This document shows positions 25,442 to 36,800 of a DNA stretch of 64,000 nucleotides, in pieces. The stretch's first letter is position 1. Every line of letters begins with the position of its first letter. The notes beneath the pieces are model-generated. The model saw only the letters and a program-made list of their open reading frames with translations, searched no databases and was not told the DNA's origin. Origin of the DNA: Deltaproteobacteria bacterium (GTDB lineage Bacteria; Myxococcota_A; JAADFL01); contig JAADFL010000087.1 in the NCBI GenBank assembly GCA_013152945.1, positions 45,731 through 109,730 of the forward strand. Reading direction: 5' to 3'. Made by a program: the position numbers and the translations under genes.

Positions 25442-26086
25442 TCAATCACCCCATGCCTGTTCCAGTTCGTCCTTTTCTATCATTCCGGGTCTTGTAATCT
25501 CGAAGGAGTCTTTTTTCAAACGCACAACGGTTGATGAGCCGGTCTTCTTAAGGTCGCCGGCATTAACAAAAATATCTATCTTACCCATGAAATTTTTTAT
25601 TACCTGGGCTGCAGACTCGCTTCCCTTTTTACTTGCAACATTTGCACTGGATACGAGCAATGGTCTGCCCAGTTTCTCTACTATACTACGGGCTATCTTG
25701 TCACAAGGCACCCTTACCCCCAGCCTTCCGTTCGCCATGGTGAGTTGTTTCACGACTTTGGCCGGCAAGTTTGGACTTGGTTCGACCAGCAGGGTAAGTT
25801 CGCCCGGCCAAAAGTTTTTGACCAACCTGGCGCCTTTTTCCGGAATTCCTGCGGCAACCTGTTTCAACATGTCATAACTGGATATGAACGCCAGGGAAGG
25901 AGCCTTTCCGATACGGCGCTTGGATTGCAGCAACCTGGAAACCGCCTTTGAAGATGTCAGGTCAGCGCCGAGGCGGTAGGATCCGCCGGAGGGGAAGCAA
26001 ACAAGCCCCCCTTTTTTCAAAAGCCGGGCAATCTCATGGATATTGCCGGAGTCATTGGTCAGGTCTTGCGCAGGAATCGATTTCAT
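25442..26086 (-). CDS. Divergent TsaC/Sua5/YrdC-family protein
   Basis: A 214-residue YrdC-fold protein. The canonical family makes threonylcarbamoyl-AMP for the t6A modification of tRNA. Conserved parts include FWPGELTLLV, RVPCDKIARSI and SSANVASKKG. However, the usual PTETVYGLG nucleotide-binding segment reads PSGGSYRLGA and the KxR region reads KRRIGKAPS, so activity may be altered. It may be a paralogue with another role. It starts 5 bases after the carB stop, with its ribosome-binding site (AGGAGAT) inside the end of carB, so it is expected to be co-translated. Confidence 0.8.
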   Translation of the reverse strand: MKSIPAQDLTNDSGNIHEIARLLKKGGLVCFPSGGSYRLGADLTSSKAVSRLLQSKRRIGKAPSLAFISSYDMLKQVAAGIPEKGARLVKNFWPGELTLLVEPSPNLPAKVVKQLTMANGRLGVRVPCDKIARSIVEKLGRPLLVSSANVASKKGSESAAQVIKNFMGKIDIFVNAGDLKKTGSSTVVRLKKDSFEITRPGMIEKDELEQAWGD

Positions 26087-26091
26087 TTGAT

Positions 26092-29000
26092 TTATCTCCT
26101 CTTTATCTCCTTTTTTCCCCTCGTTTTTCCCCTGTTTACATCCTGTAATGCATAGATGCCGATACGCCCGTCCTTTTGAGCCATGATACCGTCCACTGCG
26201 GCCCTGGCTCCGGACAGTGTCGTGATCAGGGGAACCTTGTGCCTTACGGCCGCCCGTCGTATCGCCCTTTCGTCGAAGTAACTCTTCTTTCCGAGCGGAG
26301 TGTTTATTACGAGATTGACCATGGCCTTCGCGATCTCATCCACAATGTCCGGTTTGCCCTCGTTTACCTTGAATATTCTCTCTGACCTAATGCCGTGCGA
26401 TTCGAGATACAATGCTGTTCCCGCAGTGGCCAATATTCGAAAACCCAGATTTGCCAGGTCTCCTGCAATAGGCAGGACATTGGGTTTGTCCGAGTCATTG
26501 ACAGAGATGAATACGGTTCCTTCCATGGGCAATGCCTGGCCTTCAGCCTCCTTTGCCTTTGCGAATGCCTCGCCGAAACTTCGACCAATGCCCATGACTT
26601 CTCCGGTGCTCCTCATCTCCGGACCAAGCAGGGTATCATCGTCAGGGAACCTTGAGAACGGAAAGACCGGGACCTTTACAGAAGTAAGCACAGGACTCGG
26701 TTCCTCGACTATTCCCAGTTCCTTCAATGAGTAACCGGCAGCCACCTTGGCCGCGACCTTGGCAAGCGCCAAGCCCGTTGCCTTTGAAACAAACGGAATG
26801 GTTCTGGACGCCCTTGGGTTCACCTCTAGAATGTACACCTCGTCATCCTTAATGGCAAATTGTATGTTCATCAACCCCCTGGTTTTCAGGGCCAGGCCGA
26901 GAGCCCTTGTCTGCCTCTTCATTGTTTCCTGGGTTTCCATGGAAATAAGGTAAGGCGGAATCACACAGGCCGAATCTCCCGAATGTATACCCGCCTCTTC
27001 GATGTGTTGCATGATGCCTCCGATTATCACCCTTTCACCGTCTGAAACAGCATCCACGTCTACCTCGAAGGCATCTTCCAGGAATCGATCGATGAGTATC
27101 GGATGTTCTCCGCTGGCTTCGGCAGCCTCGTTCATGAACCTTGCAAGTTGCTCCTCTTCATGTACTACGGCCATTGCCCTGCCGCCCAGGACATAACTCG
27201 GCCTTACCAAGACCGGGAAGCCGATTTCCCTTGCAGCCTCCTCGGCTTGCCGTGCGCCATAAGCGATCTTGAAACGCGGCTGCTTCAAGCCCAGTTCACG
27301 TACCAGCTTTCCAAAACGTTCCCTGTCCTCGGCAAGATCTATGGCCTCCGGATCAGTGCCCAGGATAGGAACGCCAAGCCGCTTCAGCGGCATTGCAAGC
27401 TTGAGCGGAGTCTGCCCGCCGAATTGAACAATCACACCGGCAGGCTTCTCACGCTCCACGATATTGAGTATGTCCTCCAGGGTCAACGGCTCGAAGTACA
27501 GCCTGTCGGCAGTATCGAAATCAGTGGAGACCGTTTCAGGATTACAATTGACCATGATGGTCTCGATACCGATCTCGGATAACCCCTGCACTGCATGAAC
27601 ACAACAGGCATCGAATTCTATTCCCTGGCCGATACGATTCGGGCCGCTGCCCAGGATTATCGCTTTTTTTCGGCCAGTAGGTTCGCCTTCATCTTCTGTC
27701 TCGTACGAAGAATAGATGTAGGGCGTGTACGATTCGAATTCTGCAGCGCACGTGTCCACCAGGTGGTACGTCGGCTCTATGTGCAGCTTTTTTCTTTTTG
27801 CGCGTACGTGGTCTTCGCCGGAGCCGGTAAGCTCGGCCACCTGCTGGTCCGAGTATCCCCACCTCTTGGCCCTTTTCAGCAGACCTTCGGGAAGTTCTTC
27901 CAGGGTAAATGCCCTTATGCGTCCCTCCAGGTTTACCAGTTGCTCGATTTGAGCCAGGAACCAGGGATCGATCTTTGTAATCATCGAGATTTCATCAACG
28001 CTCATACCTGCCTGCAAGGCGTACCTCACGTACAAGATTCTCTTCCAGTTCGGCACCTCGAGATGTTCCATGAGCCTGGCTGTCTCGATGTCTTTTGCCT
28101 GCGCATCCCCGCCGAGGCCGAATGCTCCTGTTTCAAGGGATCTCATGGCCTTCTGGAGTGCATTCTTGAAGGTCCTGCCTATGGCCATCACCTCGCCCAC
28201 GCTGCGCATTTGGGTGCCCAGTATTGGAGCGGTTGCGGGAAACTTTTCAAATGTCCATCTTGGGATCTTTACAACTACATAGTCCAGCATCGGCTCGAAA
28301 CATGCAGGGGTTTTTCTCGTGATCTCGTTAGGTATCTCGTCCAGGGTATAACCTGCCGCCAACTTCGCTGCTATCTTTGCGATTGGAAATCCGGTCGCCT
28401 TACTTGCAAGCGCACTGGATCTCGACACCCTGGGATTCATCTCGATTACCACCATTCGTCCCGTGTCGGGATTTATGGCGAACTGAACATTGCTTCCGCC
28501 TGTACTCACACCCACCGCCTTGAGTACAGAGATGGCTGCATCACGCATGCGCTGGTATTCCTTGTCTGTAAGCGTTTGGGCAGGCGCAACGGTTATCGAG
28601 TCACCGGTATGTACTCCCATGGCGTCTATATTTTCTATGGAGCAGACAATGACCGCATTACCCTTGTGATCCGCCATCACCTCCAGCTCGTATTCTTTCC
28701 AGCCTACTATGGACTCTTCCACCAATACCTGGCTTATCGGCGATGCATCCAGCCCTTTCTCGATTTTGCTTATGTATTCCTTTTTTGTACGGGCGATGCC
28801 TCCTCCCTCGCCTCCCAGGGTAAAGGCCGGCCTCAATATTGCCGGAAGACCTATGTCCTCTATGGCCGACATGGCCTCCTCAACGGAATGGACGAATCGC
28901 CCCCGCGGCGTTTCAAGTCCGATCTCCTTCATGGTCTTGGAAAAAAGCTTCCTGTCTTCGGCCAGTTTCAAAGCAGACAGGGGAGCGCCGATAAGCTTTA

Positions 29001-29337
29001 CCGAAAACTTGTCCAGAACTCCTGATTCCGCCAGTGCTACGGCAACATTGATGCCTGTCTGGCCGCCCACGGTAGGCAACAAGGCGTCTGCTCCTTCTTT
29101 TTCCAGGATCCTTGCCACGAAATCTGGAGTTAAAGGCTCGATGTATGTATGATCTGCAAGCTTTGGGTCTGTCATTATAGTGGCCGGATTGGAGTTGACC
29201 AGGATTACCTCGAAGCCCTCTTGCTTGAGGGCCTTGATTGCCTGGGTGCCCGAGTAATCGAATTCGCAAGCCTGGCCTATGATTATAGGCCCTGAACCCA
29301 GCACCACGATTTTTCTGATGTCCTTACGTCTCGGCAT
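26092..29337 (-). CDS. carB: Carbamoyl phosphate synthase large subunit
   Basis: A full-length 1081-residue large subunit that makes carbamoyl phosphate for pyrimidines and arginine, using ammonia passed from the small subunit. The N-terminal half (ATP-grasp 1; start [20 protein letters not shown]) and the C-terminal half (ATP-grasp 2, [17 protein letters not shown]) are both intact, followed by the MGS-like regulatory domain near the end ([20 protein letters not shown]). It lies on the minus strand about 3.4 kb downstream of carA, separated by two membrane or glycan genes and a transposase remnant. Confidence 0.98.
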   Translation of the reverse strand: MPRRKDIRKIVVLGSGPIIIGQACEFDYSGTQAIKALKQEGFEVILVNSNPATIMTDPKLADHTYIEPLTPDFVARILEKEGADALLPTVGGQTGINVAVALAESGVLDKFSVKLIGAPLSALKLAEDRKLFSKTMKEIGLETPRGRFVHSVEEAMSAIEDIGLPAILRPAFTLGGEGGGIARTKKEYISKIEKGLDASPISQVLVEESIVGWKEYELEVMADHKGNAVIVCSIENIDAMGVHTGDSITVAPAQTLTDKEYQRMRDAAISVLKAVGVSTGGSNVQFAINPDTGRMVVIEMNPRVSRSSALASKATGFPIAKIAAKLAAGYTLDEIPNEITRKTPACFEPMLDYVVVKIPRWTFEKFPATAPILGTQMRSVGEVMAIGRTFKNALQKAMRSLETGAFGLGGDAQAKDIETARLMEHLEVPNWKRILYVRYALQAGMSVDEISMITKIDPWFLAQIEQLVNLEGRIRAFTLEELPEGLLKRAKRWGYSDQQVAELTGSGEDHVRAKRKKLHIEPTYHLVDTCAAEFESYTPYIYSSYETEDEGEPTGRKKAIILGSGPNRIGQGIEFDACCVHAVQGLSEIGIETIMVNCNPETVSTDFDTADRLYFEPLTLEDILNIVEREKPAGVIVQFGGQTPLKLAMPLKRLGVPILGTDPEAIDLAEDRERFGKLVRELGLKQPRFKIAYGARQAEEAAREIGFPVLVRPSYVLGGRAMAVVHEEEQLARFMNEAAEASGEHPILIDRFLEDAFEVDVDAVSDGERVIIGGIMQHIEEAGIHSGDSACVIPPYLISMETQETMKRQTRALGLALKTRGLMNIQFAIKDDEVYILEVNPRASRTIPFVSKATGLALAKVAAKVAAGYSLKELGIVEEPSPVLTSVKVPVFPFSRFPDDDTLLGPEMRSTGEVMGIGRSFGEAFAKAKEAEGQALPMEGTVFISVNDSDKPNVLPIAGDLANLGFRILATAGTALYLESHGIRSERIFKVNEGKPDIVDEIAKAMVNLVINTPLGKKSYFDERAIRRAAVRHKVPLITTLSGARAAVDGIMAQKDGRIGIYALQDVNRGKTRGKKEIKRR

Positions 29338-29721
29338 CTATCCTACCTCCACAACAAACTCCCCTTGGTGACAAAACGATTTTGTGCCGCCATATTAAAC
29401 ATTAAATCCGGGAAGGCAAATGGTACGAGTGCGTTCCGATGATTTTGACCATCTCGGCGGGATTGGCGGGGACACGATGACCATACCGTGCAGGTGATTG
29501 GGCATGGCCGCGAACACATCCAGTTTGATAGACGTGAACCGATCTGGTAATTCCTGCTATCCGGCCGACGCCATCTGCCTTGCGGCCGGGGTCAACCCCG
29601 TACCCTGCTTTGAGTTTTTCACTTTCACCATGCGGCCAATAGTGTCGATCCTTGAGCCGGCCGTGTTTGACCGGATGTTGCACTCCTGATAGTTTTCATA
29701 CAGGAAACGAGGAACACGGGC
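29338..29721. other. Intergenic region carrying a transposase remnant
   Basis: A 384-base stretch between carB (minus) and the GT2 gene (plus). Its central part is the decayed REP-associated transposase described separately. Outside this, about 60 bases on the carB side hold the carB leader (GTAGGTAG-like purine-rich ribosome-binding site next to 29340). No other gene is supported. Confidence 0.6.
29402..29690 (-). pseudogene. Remnant of a REP-associated (Y1/HUH) tyrosine transposase
   Basis: On the minus strand the segment at about 29470-29556 reads LPDRFTSIKLDVFAAMPNHL followed by HGMVIV. The MPNHLHG part, with the HUH-type His-x-His, is the signature of REP-associated/IS200-like transposases. 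A TAG stop lies directly upstream in the same frame, and the frame degrades soon after the motif, while another frame (a 93-codon open frame) stays open by chance. No terminal inverted repeats are evident. It is most likely a dead fragment. Confidence 0.65.
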
Positions 29722-30597
29722 ATGATGGAAAACGATATCGACTATTCGATTGTAATGCCGGTATTCAACGAAGAAGACGGCATAGAGCAGGTCCTGAAGG
29801 AGTTACGCTCCGTCACGCCCGAATCGCCGATCATTGTTGTCGATGACGGTTCAACCGACAGGACCGCCACAATCCTGGCCGGACTAAAGTCCGAGCTTGG
29901 ACTAAAAATCATTAGACATTCAACCAACAGGGGATACGGTGCTGCAATAAAGACAGGCATATTGGAGGCCCAGACCGATTATATCCTTACTTTTGATGGT
30001 GACGGGCAGCACGATCCGGCCGAAATATCGAAATTGATCGCTGCCGCAGGTAAAAGCGACATAGTTATCGGTGCCAGGGCCGGCAACTCGGGCCAGCCTT
30101 TCTCAAGAAGGCCCGGAAAATGGTTTCTCCACGGTTTGGCGAACTATCTCGCCCGTACCAAGCTGCCGGACCTCAACTCGGGCTTGAGGCTCATGAAGAA
30201 GGACGTGATTGGCGGGTACCTGCACCTGCTTTCAGACGGCTTCTCTTTTTCCACCACCAGTACTCTTGCCATGATAAAGGACAATCGCAAGGTGAATTGG
30301 GTGGATATTCATACCAGACCTCGTAATGGAAAAAGCACGGTCAACCAGATCACCCACGGGTCACAGACGCTCCTATTGATATTGCGTGTGATAGTGCTCT
30401 TTGATCCATTGAGGGTGTTCCTACCCATATCAGGAGCCTTGTTCGTCATGGGGTTTGCCTCTGCATCGTGGCACCTTGCAACCAACCCGGCAGGACTTGC
30501 AGATGCTGATCTGTTGTTGCTGATTTCAGGTTTGCTCGTTTTCCTGTTCGGACTCATATCCGACCAGATAGCGGAGATGCGACGCAAGGGGAAATAG
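29722..30597 (+). CDS. Family 2 glycosyltransferase with C-terminal membrane segments
   Basis: A 291-residue enzyme of the dolichyl/polyprenyl-phosphate sugar synthase type (GT2). The GT-A motifs are clear: SIVMPVFNEEDGIEQVL, VVDDGSTDRT, the DGDGQHDP metal-binding DxD region, and a RHSTNRGYGAAIKTGI segment. Two hydrophobic stretches (about 225-280) anchor the end in the inner membrane. It is likely to transfer a sugar to polyprenyl phosphate, which could feed the neighbouring DUF2723 enzyme; this is an inference. The ATG follows AGGAA. Confidence 0.85.
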   Translation: MMENDIDYSIVMPVFNEEDGIEQVLKELRSVTPESPIIVVDDGSTDRTATILAGLKSELGLKIIRHSTNRGYGAAIKTGILEAQTDYILTFDGDGQHDPAEISKLIAAAGKSDIVIGARAGNSGQPFSRRPGKWFLHGLANYLARTKLPDLNSGLRLMKKDVIGGYLHLLSDGFSFSTTSTLAMIKDNRKVNWVDIHTRPRNGKSTVNQITHGSQTLLLILRVIVLFDPLRVFLPISGALFVMGFASASWHLATNPAGLADADLLLLISGLLVFLFGLISDQIAEMRRKGK

Positions 30598-30659
30598 CCT
30601 TGTTTTGTTCTTGCGCCGCCGGCGTATTAATAAACCGTGCATATAATAGACATATAATA

Positions 30660-30679
30660 GAGTCGTTGCCGAACGGCTC
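30660..30679. terminator. Hairpin between converging genes
   Basis: An 8-base-pair stem (GAGTCGTT / AACGGCTC, one G-U pair) with a GCCG loop is followed by TAATTAA. It lies between the GT2 gene (plus) and the DUF2723 gene (minus). Directly upstream is an 11-base tandem repeat containing ATATAATAG. Terminator function is likely but the T-run is weak. Confidence 0.4.
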
Positions 30680-30701
30680 TAATTAATGGCATACGTATTT
30701 T

Positions 30702-32687
30702 CTACAACCCCTGTTCATCAATGATTTTTTTGATCTCTTCCTCTGTGCAGGCCTTGATGTCCATACACAGGTTCAATATGTTTGAAGCATTGTTTTTCCT
30801 GCCTGTCCTGGAAAAGAGCAAGGCCAGATTCAAGTATGGATTTTTAAACCCGGGATCGTACTTCAATGACTCCTTCAGGTCCTCCTCGGCCCTTGCGAAA
30901 TCACCCGCCTTTGCCCGAAGAACACCCCGAAAGTTGAATGCAGCGGCAAAACGCCTTGCAACCAACCTGGCGTGTTCGTCCACGAGTTCCGGGGCAAAGC
31001 ACTTGTCCGGTCCGGGTAGTTGAGCCAGTGATGTAGATGCTTGCGGCTTACGGGCAGAGAGATTCACCCTGTAAGTGAGGCCTTGCCATACGAGAGGAAA
31101 ACCATAGTGTTCTTTGGGCACCTCCCGGTCGTTGTAAGGCAGGAATAAGACCGCCCTGTCATCAAGGTTGTCTCTTATCAGAACTTTTTCTATTCCCTCG
31201 ATCAGGTCCAGGTAAATGCCCCCGCGGCCAAGGGGATCCATCCTTGCCAATTCCCTTGCACCGCCCAGTGCCGTCTTGAGTGCATCATCGAGCCCGGCGA
31301 GTTCGGGATGATCCTGCTTGATCTGCCTCATGTACCAAGGGTATGGTATCAGGTATTCGGCAATGGGAATCACGTCTTTTCTCACATCCAGGAATCTTTG
31401 GACATATCGAATTCCGTGATAGACATTGAGATCCCTCACCATTATCATGGAATTTACCGGCGCTTCCCTCAGAACCGCCTCGGTGTAGTCCCGTAATGAA
31501 CAGCGGCCCGGCGTCCCTGCCTCGCCTGCGGCCATACGCCACCCCAGGGTCGTCAATGGAAACAAGAATACCAAGCCCATGGCAACAATAGAAAAAACAG
31601 GCGAGTGCGAATATTTCCAGGAAAACTTTTGTACCATTTCTTGAAGAAAAAAGGCTGCGGCCAAGGCAAGAGCAATATCTACAGGAATCAGGCACCATGC
31701 CCTGTCGGATGTCTCGTACATGGACGCAAATGACAGAACACTTGTAATCAGCACAAGGAGACCGAGCGTAAGTCTCTTCCGGCCTTTCTTCCACATTACA
31801 ATGAAACCGAATATCCCGGCCAACAGGCCCAGTGGTGTTCCGCGGATCCAAAGGTCAACGGCGTCGGTGGAAATGTGCCGAAAGATGGTCGCATGGTCGA
31901 ATAGGAAAGACCTGCCCCAGGCTTGCGTGCCCAGCATGTGGGCCACGAGCCTGGACAGGTTGCTCGGATCTCCCTGGTTGAACGGATTGGGACCCAAAGC
32001 CGTTATCAACAAGTAGGCGTACGGTAAAAATCCTGCAGAGAAAGCCAGCAAGGCAAGACCGATACCGGGAATGGATCTGGCAAGAAACAGCTCTTTAATC
32101 TTCGGCCAAATCAATACAGCCAAGCCCGGGGCCCAGAGAAAAGTGGTCAGATGGTTTGAAAAAGAAAGACCGCACACAAGGGCCAGCAGCCAAATATACT
32201 TATTTTCGCCTATAGGGGATTGTACTGCCAGTATCGCCACGTACAAAGCTGAAACAGTGAAAAGAGCATGTAGAGAATAGACCTCGGCTGTAGTCGAATA
32301 CGCCCAAAACTCCCTGGTGAAGCCAAGGTGTAAAGCCACGGCAAATGCGACAAACATGTTGACCTTAAGTTTCTTTAACAAGAAAAAGAAAACCAACAGA
32401 GCCAGCGTACCGGACAAGCTGCTCGCAAGGTTTACCCGCCAGGCAACCTCATGCAAAGGCAGCTTGGCCAATAGGCGAATCAGAATAGAGTATATGGGAT
32501 AACCAGAAGAATGAAGTATTCCGCCGCTTGGACCTACCCAGGCATACTCGGCCGAATCCCTCCAGTACACGGTGGGACACAAGGTGTAGACGTAAATTGC
32601 AAGCGAAGAACCTGCCAAAAGCAAGGCATAGAGCCAAGCCTTGTCCCACTTGCCGCCGGCTGGTGTCGAGCCGTCCAATCGAGTCAC
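30702..32687 (-). CDS. DUF2723-family membrane glycosyltransferase-like protein with TPR tail
   Basis: A 661-residue protein. About ten membrane segments (residues 15-375) carry the DUF2723 signature near the N-terminus (YWRDSAEYAWVGPSGGILHS, then GYP), which places the conserved Asp/Glu of GT-C fold enzymes such as protein O-mannosyltransferases. A soluble part and TPR-like repeats close to the C-terminus (NPYLNLALLFSRTGRKNNA) follow. It probably transfers a sugar from a lipid carrier to a protein or glycan, outside the inner membrane. A GTG start one base after the carA stop suggests translational coupling. Confidence 0.78.
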   Translation of the reverse strand: MTRLDGSTPAGGKWDKAWLYALLLAGSSLAIYVYTLCPTVYWRDSAEYAWVGPSGGILHSSGYPIYSILIRLLAKLPLHEVAWRVNLASSLSGTLALLVFFFLLKKLKVNMFVAFAVALHLGFTREFWAYSTTAEVYSLHALFTVSALYVAILAVQSPIGENKYIWLLALVCGLSFSNHLTTFLWAPGLAVLIWPKIKELFLARSIPGIGLALLAFSAGFLPYAYLLITALGPNPFNQGDPSNLSRLVAHMLGTQAWGRSFLFDHATIFRHISTDAVDLWIRGTPLGLLAGIFGFIVMWKKGRKRLTLGLLVLITSVLSFASMYETSDRAWCLIPVDIALALAAAFFLQEMVQKFSWKYSHSPVFSIVAMGLVFLFPLTTLGWRMAAGEAGTPGRCSLRDYTEAVLREAPVNSMIMVRDLNVYHGIRYVQRFLDVRKDVIPIAEYLIPYPWYMRQIKQDHPELAGLDDALKTALGGARELARMDPLGRGGIYLDLIEGIEKVLIRDNLDDRAVLFLPYNDREVPKEHYGFPLVWQGLTYRVNLSARKPQASTSLAQLPGPDKCFAPELVDEHARLVARRFAAAFNFRGVLRAKAGDFARAEEDLKESLKYDPGFKNPYLNLALLFSRTGRKNNASNILNLCMDIKACTEEEIKKIIDEQGL

Positions 32688-32688
32688 C

Positions 32689-33831
32689 TCAGTGTGAATG
32701 ATCCCTCATCAGTTGCATGAATTTATCAAAAAGATATGCAGCATCATGCGGACCGGGGCTTGCCTCGGGATGGTACTGCACTGCGAACAAGGGGAGACTA
32801 CTATGCTCAAATCCTTCACACGTGGCATCATTGAGGTTAACATGTGTAATCGAGCACGATCCGGGAAGGCTGTCTGTATCAACGGCGAAGCCATGGTTTT
32901 GCGCTGTAATTTCTATTGTGCCGGTCTTTAGGCGTTTGACCGGCTGGTTTCCTCCCCTGTGCCCGAATTTCAACTTGAAGGTCCTGGCGCCCAAGGCGAG
33001 GCTTAGTATCTGGTGACCGAGGCATATTCCAAAAAGGGGTACTTTGGCGATTAGTTTTTCCGCATTCATTATTCCATAAGTGACAGCCGCCGGATCACCC
33101 GGACCGTTCGAGAAAAAGACCCCGTCAGGCTCCATGGATAGAACCTGCTTCCACGACGTACCGGCGGGTACAACTATCAACTCGCAGCCAAAATGAGCCA
33201 GGGAACGAAGTATGTTTATCTTCACGCCAAAGTCATATGCAACCACCTTGAAGGCCTTTTCATTCTTATTCCTTGTCTTGCCGTACTTTCCGGCCTTCCA
33301 CGGCGACCAGCCGGTCTCAAAGCCTTTTCTCCACCGGTAAGCGGATTTACATGTCACCTGTGAAACCAGGTCCGCACCTTTCATGGCCCGGGACGAGGCA
33401 GCCAGTTCGATTGCTCTGGAGTCGGAATTCTCGAAAGGGACTATTGCGCCACGCATCGCACCCTTGTCCCGGATGTGGCGTGTCAGTGCCCTGGTGTCTA
33501 TACCTGTTATTCCGATAATCCTCCTTTGTTTCAAGTACCTGTCCAGGTCTATCCTGGAACGCCAATTCGTTGTGAATTCGGCCGCCTCCCTGACAATGAG
33601 TGCCCTTACCCATGGTCTGGCCGACTCCTGATCCTGGCGGTTAACTCCGTAATTTCCAATGTGTGGCGATGTCATTGCCACCATTTGGCCGTAATATGAC
33701 GGATCGGTCAGAACCTCTTGATAACCGGTCATAGAGGTGTTGAAAACCACTTCACCTGTGGCAATGCCCTTTGCTCCGAAAAAACGGCCTTCGAATATCC
33801 GCCCGTCTTCAAGGGCCAACTTGGCTTTCAT
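32689..33831 (-). CDS. carA: Carbamoyl phosphate synthase small subunit
   Basis: A 380-residue glutamine amidotransferase subunit that feeds ammonia to CarB. The N-terminal domain has NTSMTGYQEVLTDPSYYGQM and the class I amidotransferase domain has the catalytic Cys in LFGICLGHQILSLALG and the His/Glu in VQYHPEASPGPHD. The ATG at 33831 fits the family; a longer open frame to 33948 is not conserved and would run into the neighbouring gene. Its stop is one base from the GTG of the DUF2723 gene. CarB lies about 3.4 kb further downstream. Confidence 0.97.
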   Translation of the reverse strand: MKAKLALEDGRIFEGRFFGAKGIATGEVVFNTSMTGYQEVLTDPSYYGQMVAMTSPHIGNYGVNRQDQESARPWVRALIVREAAEFTTNWRSRIDLDRYLKQRRIIGITGIDTRALTRHIRDKGAMRGAIVPFENSDSRAIELAASSRAMKGADLVSQVTCKSAYRWRKGFETGWSPWKAGKYGKTRNKNEKAFKVVAYDFGVKINILRSLAHFGCELIVVPAGTSWKQVLSMEPDGVFFSNGPGDPAAVTYGIMNAEKLIAKVPLFGICLGHQILSLALGARTFKLKFGHRGGNQPVKRLKTGTIEITAQNHGFAVDTDSLPGSCSITHVNLNDATCEGFEHSSLPLFAVQYHPEASPGPHDAAYLFDKFMQLMRDHSH

Positions 33832-33874
33832 AAAAAAGTTCCGTAAAAAAGAAACATGGTTTCTTGTTGCAGCT

Positions 33875-36800
33875 TCATCCCTGTTTCTGCCGCCAGGCAT
33901 GCCATTTCTTGATGGCCTTGTTGCGGGATCGCTTGTCATCTGTGGCAAAATAATCGAAATCCCGGCCTGTTTGGTCCCGCAACCTCTCTATGGCTGCAAA
34001 ACGGACCTCTTCATCGTCGGATTCCAGGCCCTCGATCAACCAGTCCATGTCAGGTTTGTCCTTGTGCTTCTTCCACCACTTCTTCCATTTTTTATAGTTA
34101 GTACCGATGTCCGCCATGGCGATCAGTTTCAACACATCGGCAACCGACTCGGATACCTTTTTCTTCTTTAGAAGTTCGATCATTGTCGGGACTGCGTCAC
34201 GGTCCCAGTTATCGGCAAGAATTCTTGCCGCCTTGAGAACCGTGAACTCATCACTTGAACCCAGGTTCTCTCTCATCTTTTCCAAGAATTGCTTGAAATT
34301 CGGGAAGGATTTGTACGACCGCAGGCATATCTGGGCTTCGTGGGAAACCCTTGGATCCGAGTCGTCCAATCTCGCACTCAGGGCTTTTATTGCTTCAGGC
34401 ACCAGGACTCTGGAAAAAAATTTTACTGCATAGAAACGTTTCAACCAATCGTCGTGTTCCAATAGATCGAGAATTTTGCTAACAGCCGGCTGCCCAATGT
34501 CAACAAGACAACGAAGTACCATGCTGTGAAAACGCAGATCATCGGGTTCGTCTTCGACCAGTTCGTTGAAAAGAAGCTTGCCGGGAAAAATATCAATCAG
34601 CTCCGGGAGATATGCTTCGGGGTTTTCCAATATTTTTTTAAAAGCTTTTTGTTGCTCTCCCGGATCGCTGCTTTCAAGTTTATTGACAATGTCTTTTATC
34701 AGCTCGGGCTTTAGATTGTCAGATCCGGCCCTGGCTAGAGCTTCGGCCGCACCCCGGGCTTCCCGGTCCGAGAGATCGGATTGATCCGGCACATCTGAAC
34801 CATAAGTTGCACCATCCTCTGCCGAGAGATCCGCCCTCCAAAGCCTGGATGAATCCAAGGGGGGCAGCAATCCATCCCTGTTCAAATCAGGGCCGGTGAT
34901 TTCAGTGATATTCTCTGCCCTTGATCCAGCCAGGCTCTCGCGCCATTCTTGTGCCCGTTTCTCTATCCTTTCATGTCTCTCTTCTATGTCATTCGTCAAA
35001 GAGGATGAGCCGATACCTGGAAAGTTATTTCCCGAGCCGGTTTCAATCTTGCTGTTTTCCCTGGTTCGTGCGCCTGCCTTGGAACTACGTGTATCAAAAG
35101 CAGATCCCGCGTTTCGAAAGCCGGGTACAGCATTGCTAAGCGGCAGCTCAATTACTTCTTCCTGCTCTTCCTTGAGACGTAACCGGCCCTTATCCTTTTT
35201 GTCAGGAGACTTGATCGCGGTTTTGATCTGGTCCGCTCCCCTGGCCTTGGGTTTCTTGTGCTCTGCTATTATTCTCCTGAAATTGTCTGCAAGCGCTTCT
35301 GTAAGAGTCAATGTCTCTGGTAGCTTTGCCAGGTCCATCTGACCTGAGCCCGAGTCCATGTAAAGGGCACCGACCACCCGGCTCTTTAAGATGACGGGAA
35401 CCACGAGCACTGCCGCAGGTCTCCCTCTATAAAGCTTTCTGCAAAGATTTTCCGAAGTTTCTTGCGGGGGGACAGGCCCATGGTAATGGGCCTTGATATC
35501 CATCACTGTCCTGAAAAAAGACGGTTTATCCAGTTGCATGACCACTTTTTTCAGGTCATCGCCTCCAAGCCCCTGTCCACGGGCCTCCAAGCCGCGGGCC
35601 GAGGTCGAATCAAACACGAAAAAGGCGGAATACCCGAAAGTTTGTCCCAGATAATCCAACACGATTTCAATCAGCTTATCCCTTGTTTCCGCCATTGTCA
35701 TGGCAGCTATAGCCTCTTGGATAGAGGCATAATGTCTGCCTATCGGCCGGGCCCTTGATCCTGATGCCAATAGCCTTTCGAATTCTTCGTCACCTAATTC
35801 TTCTCTTTTCTTATTACCAGTTTTTGCTTGTACAAGTTCGGCTTCAGGCTCCGGCTTAGTTTCCGGCTCTGGCTCGGCTTCCGGCTCCGGCTCGGCTTCA
35901 GGCTCCGGCTCGGCTTCCGGCTCCGGTTCGGCTTCAGGCTCCGGCTCGGCTTCAGGCTCTATTTCCTCGCTCATGGTGAAGAATCGGGTTTGTTCTTCTT
36001 CTGCAGCCATTTCCTCTTGCCTTGCATATTCTTCCTTTGCTGCCCTTGCTTTAGTATCTTCTTCTGAAATGACCTTTGCCTCTTCTTCTGCAAAATATTG
36101 AATGGCAGGGACTTCTGGTTGATTGAAAGCAGCCTGCGGCAAATTCTTGTCATGTACATTTTCTGCTTTTTCAATCTCTTTCGAATCTTTGGTAATGGGT
36201 TCCCGCTTCTTACTGTTGGCGGCCGCTTTTTCAGCCCTGTTCTTCTGACCCTCGACAAGGTACTGCAATTCCTTTTCCTTGAGTTCCTTGTCGAGCTGCA
36301 CGTACTGGTGCCAGGAATCGTCCAGAGCCTTTCTTTCCGCCTCTTTCCTGCTTTCCTTGAATCGCCTCTTTTCAAAGGCTTCCAATTGTTTTCGTTCTTT
36401 TTCCTCCTTGGCAAACAGCGCCTTTAATTTTTCCGCTTCCAGCTCAGCCTGTTCGGCCTTTTCCCTCGCCCTTTTTTCTATCTCTTTTGCATCGGGTAAG
36501 GAGGGCATGGGTTTGGTTGATGAATATTCCGTAACATTCGGCTTCGTAACTGTTGCGGTCTTTATGTCAAGATTTTCCAGGAGTGCGGAAATTTCCTGTT
36601 TGATCTCGGTTCCATACAACTTTTTGAGGGCCCAGGCGAGCCTGGATTCGGAAACAGCAAGAGGACGAACAGTAAGGTTGGTAAGAAACCTGATCTCATC
36701 CAATGCCGTCAAATCAGATGGATCAAGCATGGCAATGGTAATACTTCGTTCGTCCGAATCTATTGGAACCGCATTATATCTTTCTGCATATCTTCTGCCG

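Noticed and set aside
27595-29025. 476-codon open frame on the plus strand
   Set aside because: It lies fully antisense to carB, a certain gene, and its composition (many Cys, His, Arg, Tyr) is that of a shadow frame; no ribosome-binding site.
33832-33948. 39-residue N-terminal extension of carA
   Set aside because: Not part of the family; the ATG at 33831 starts with the usual KAKLALEDGRIFEG.
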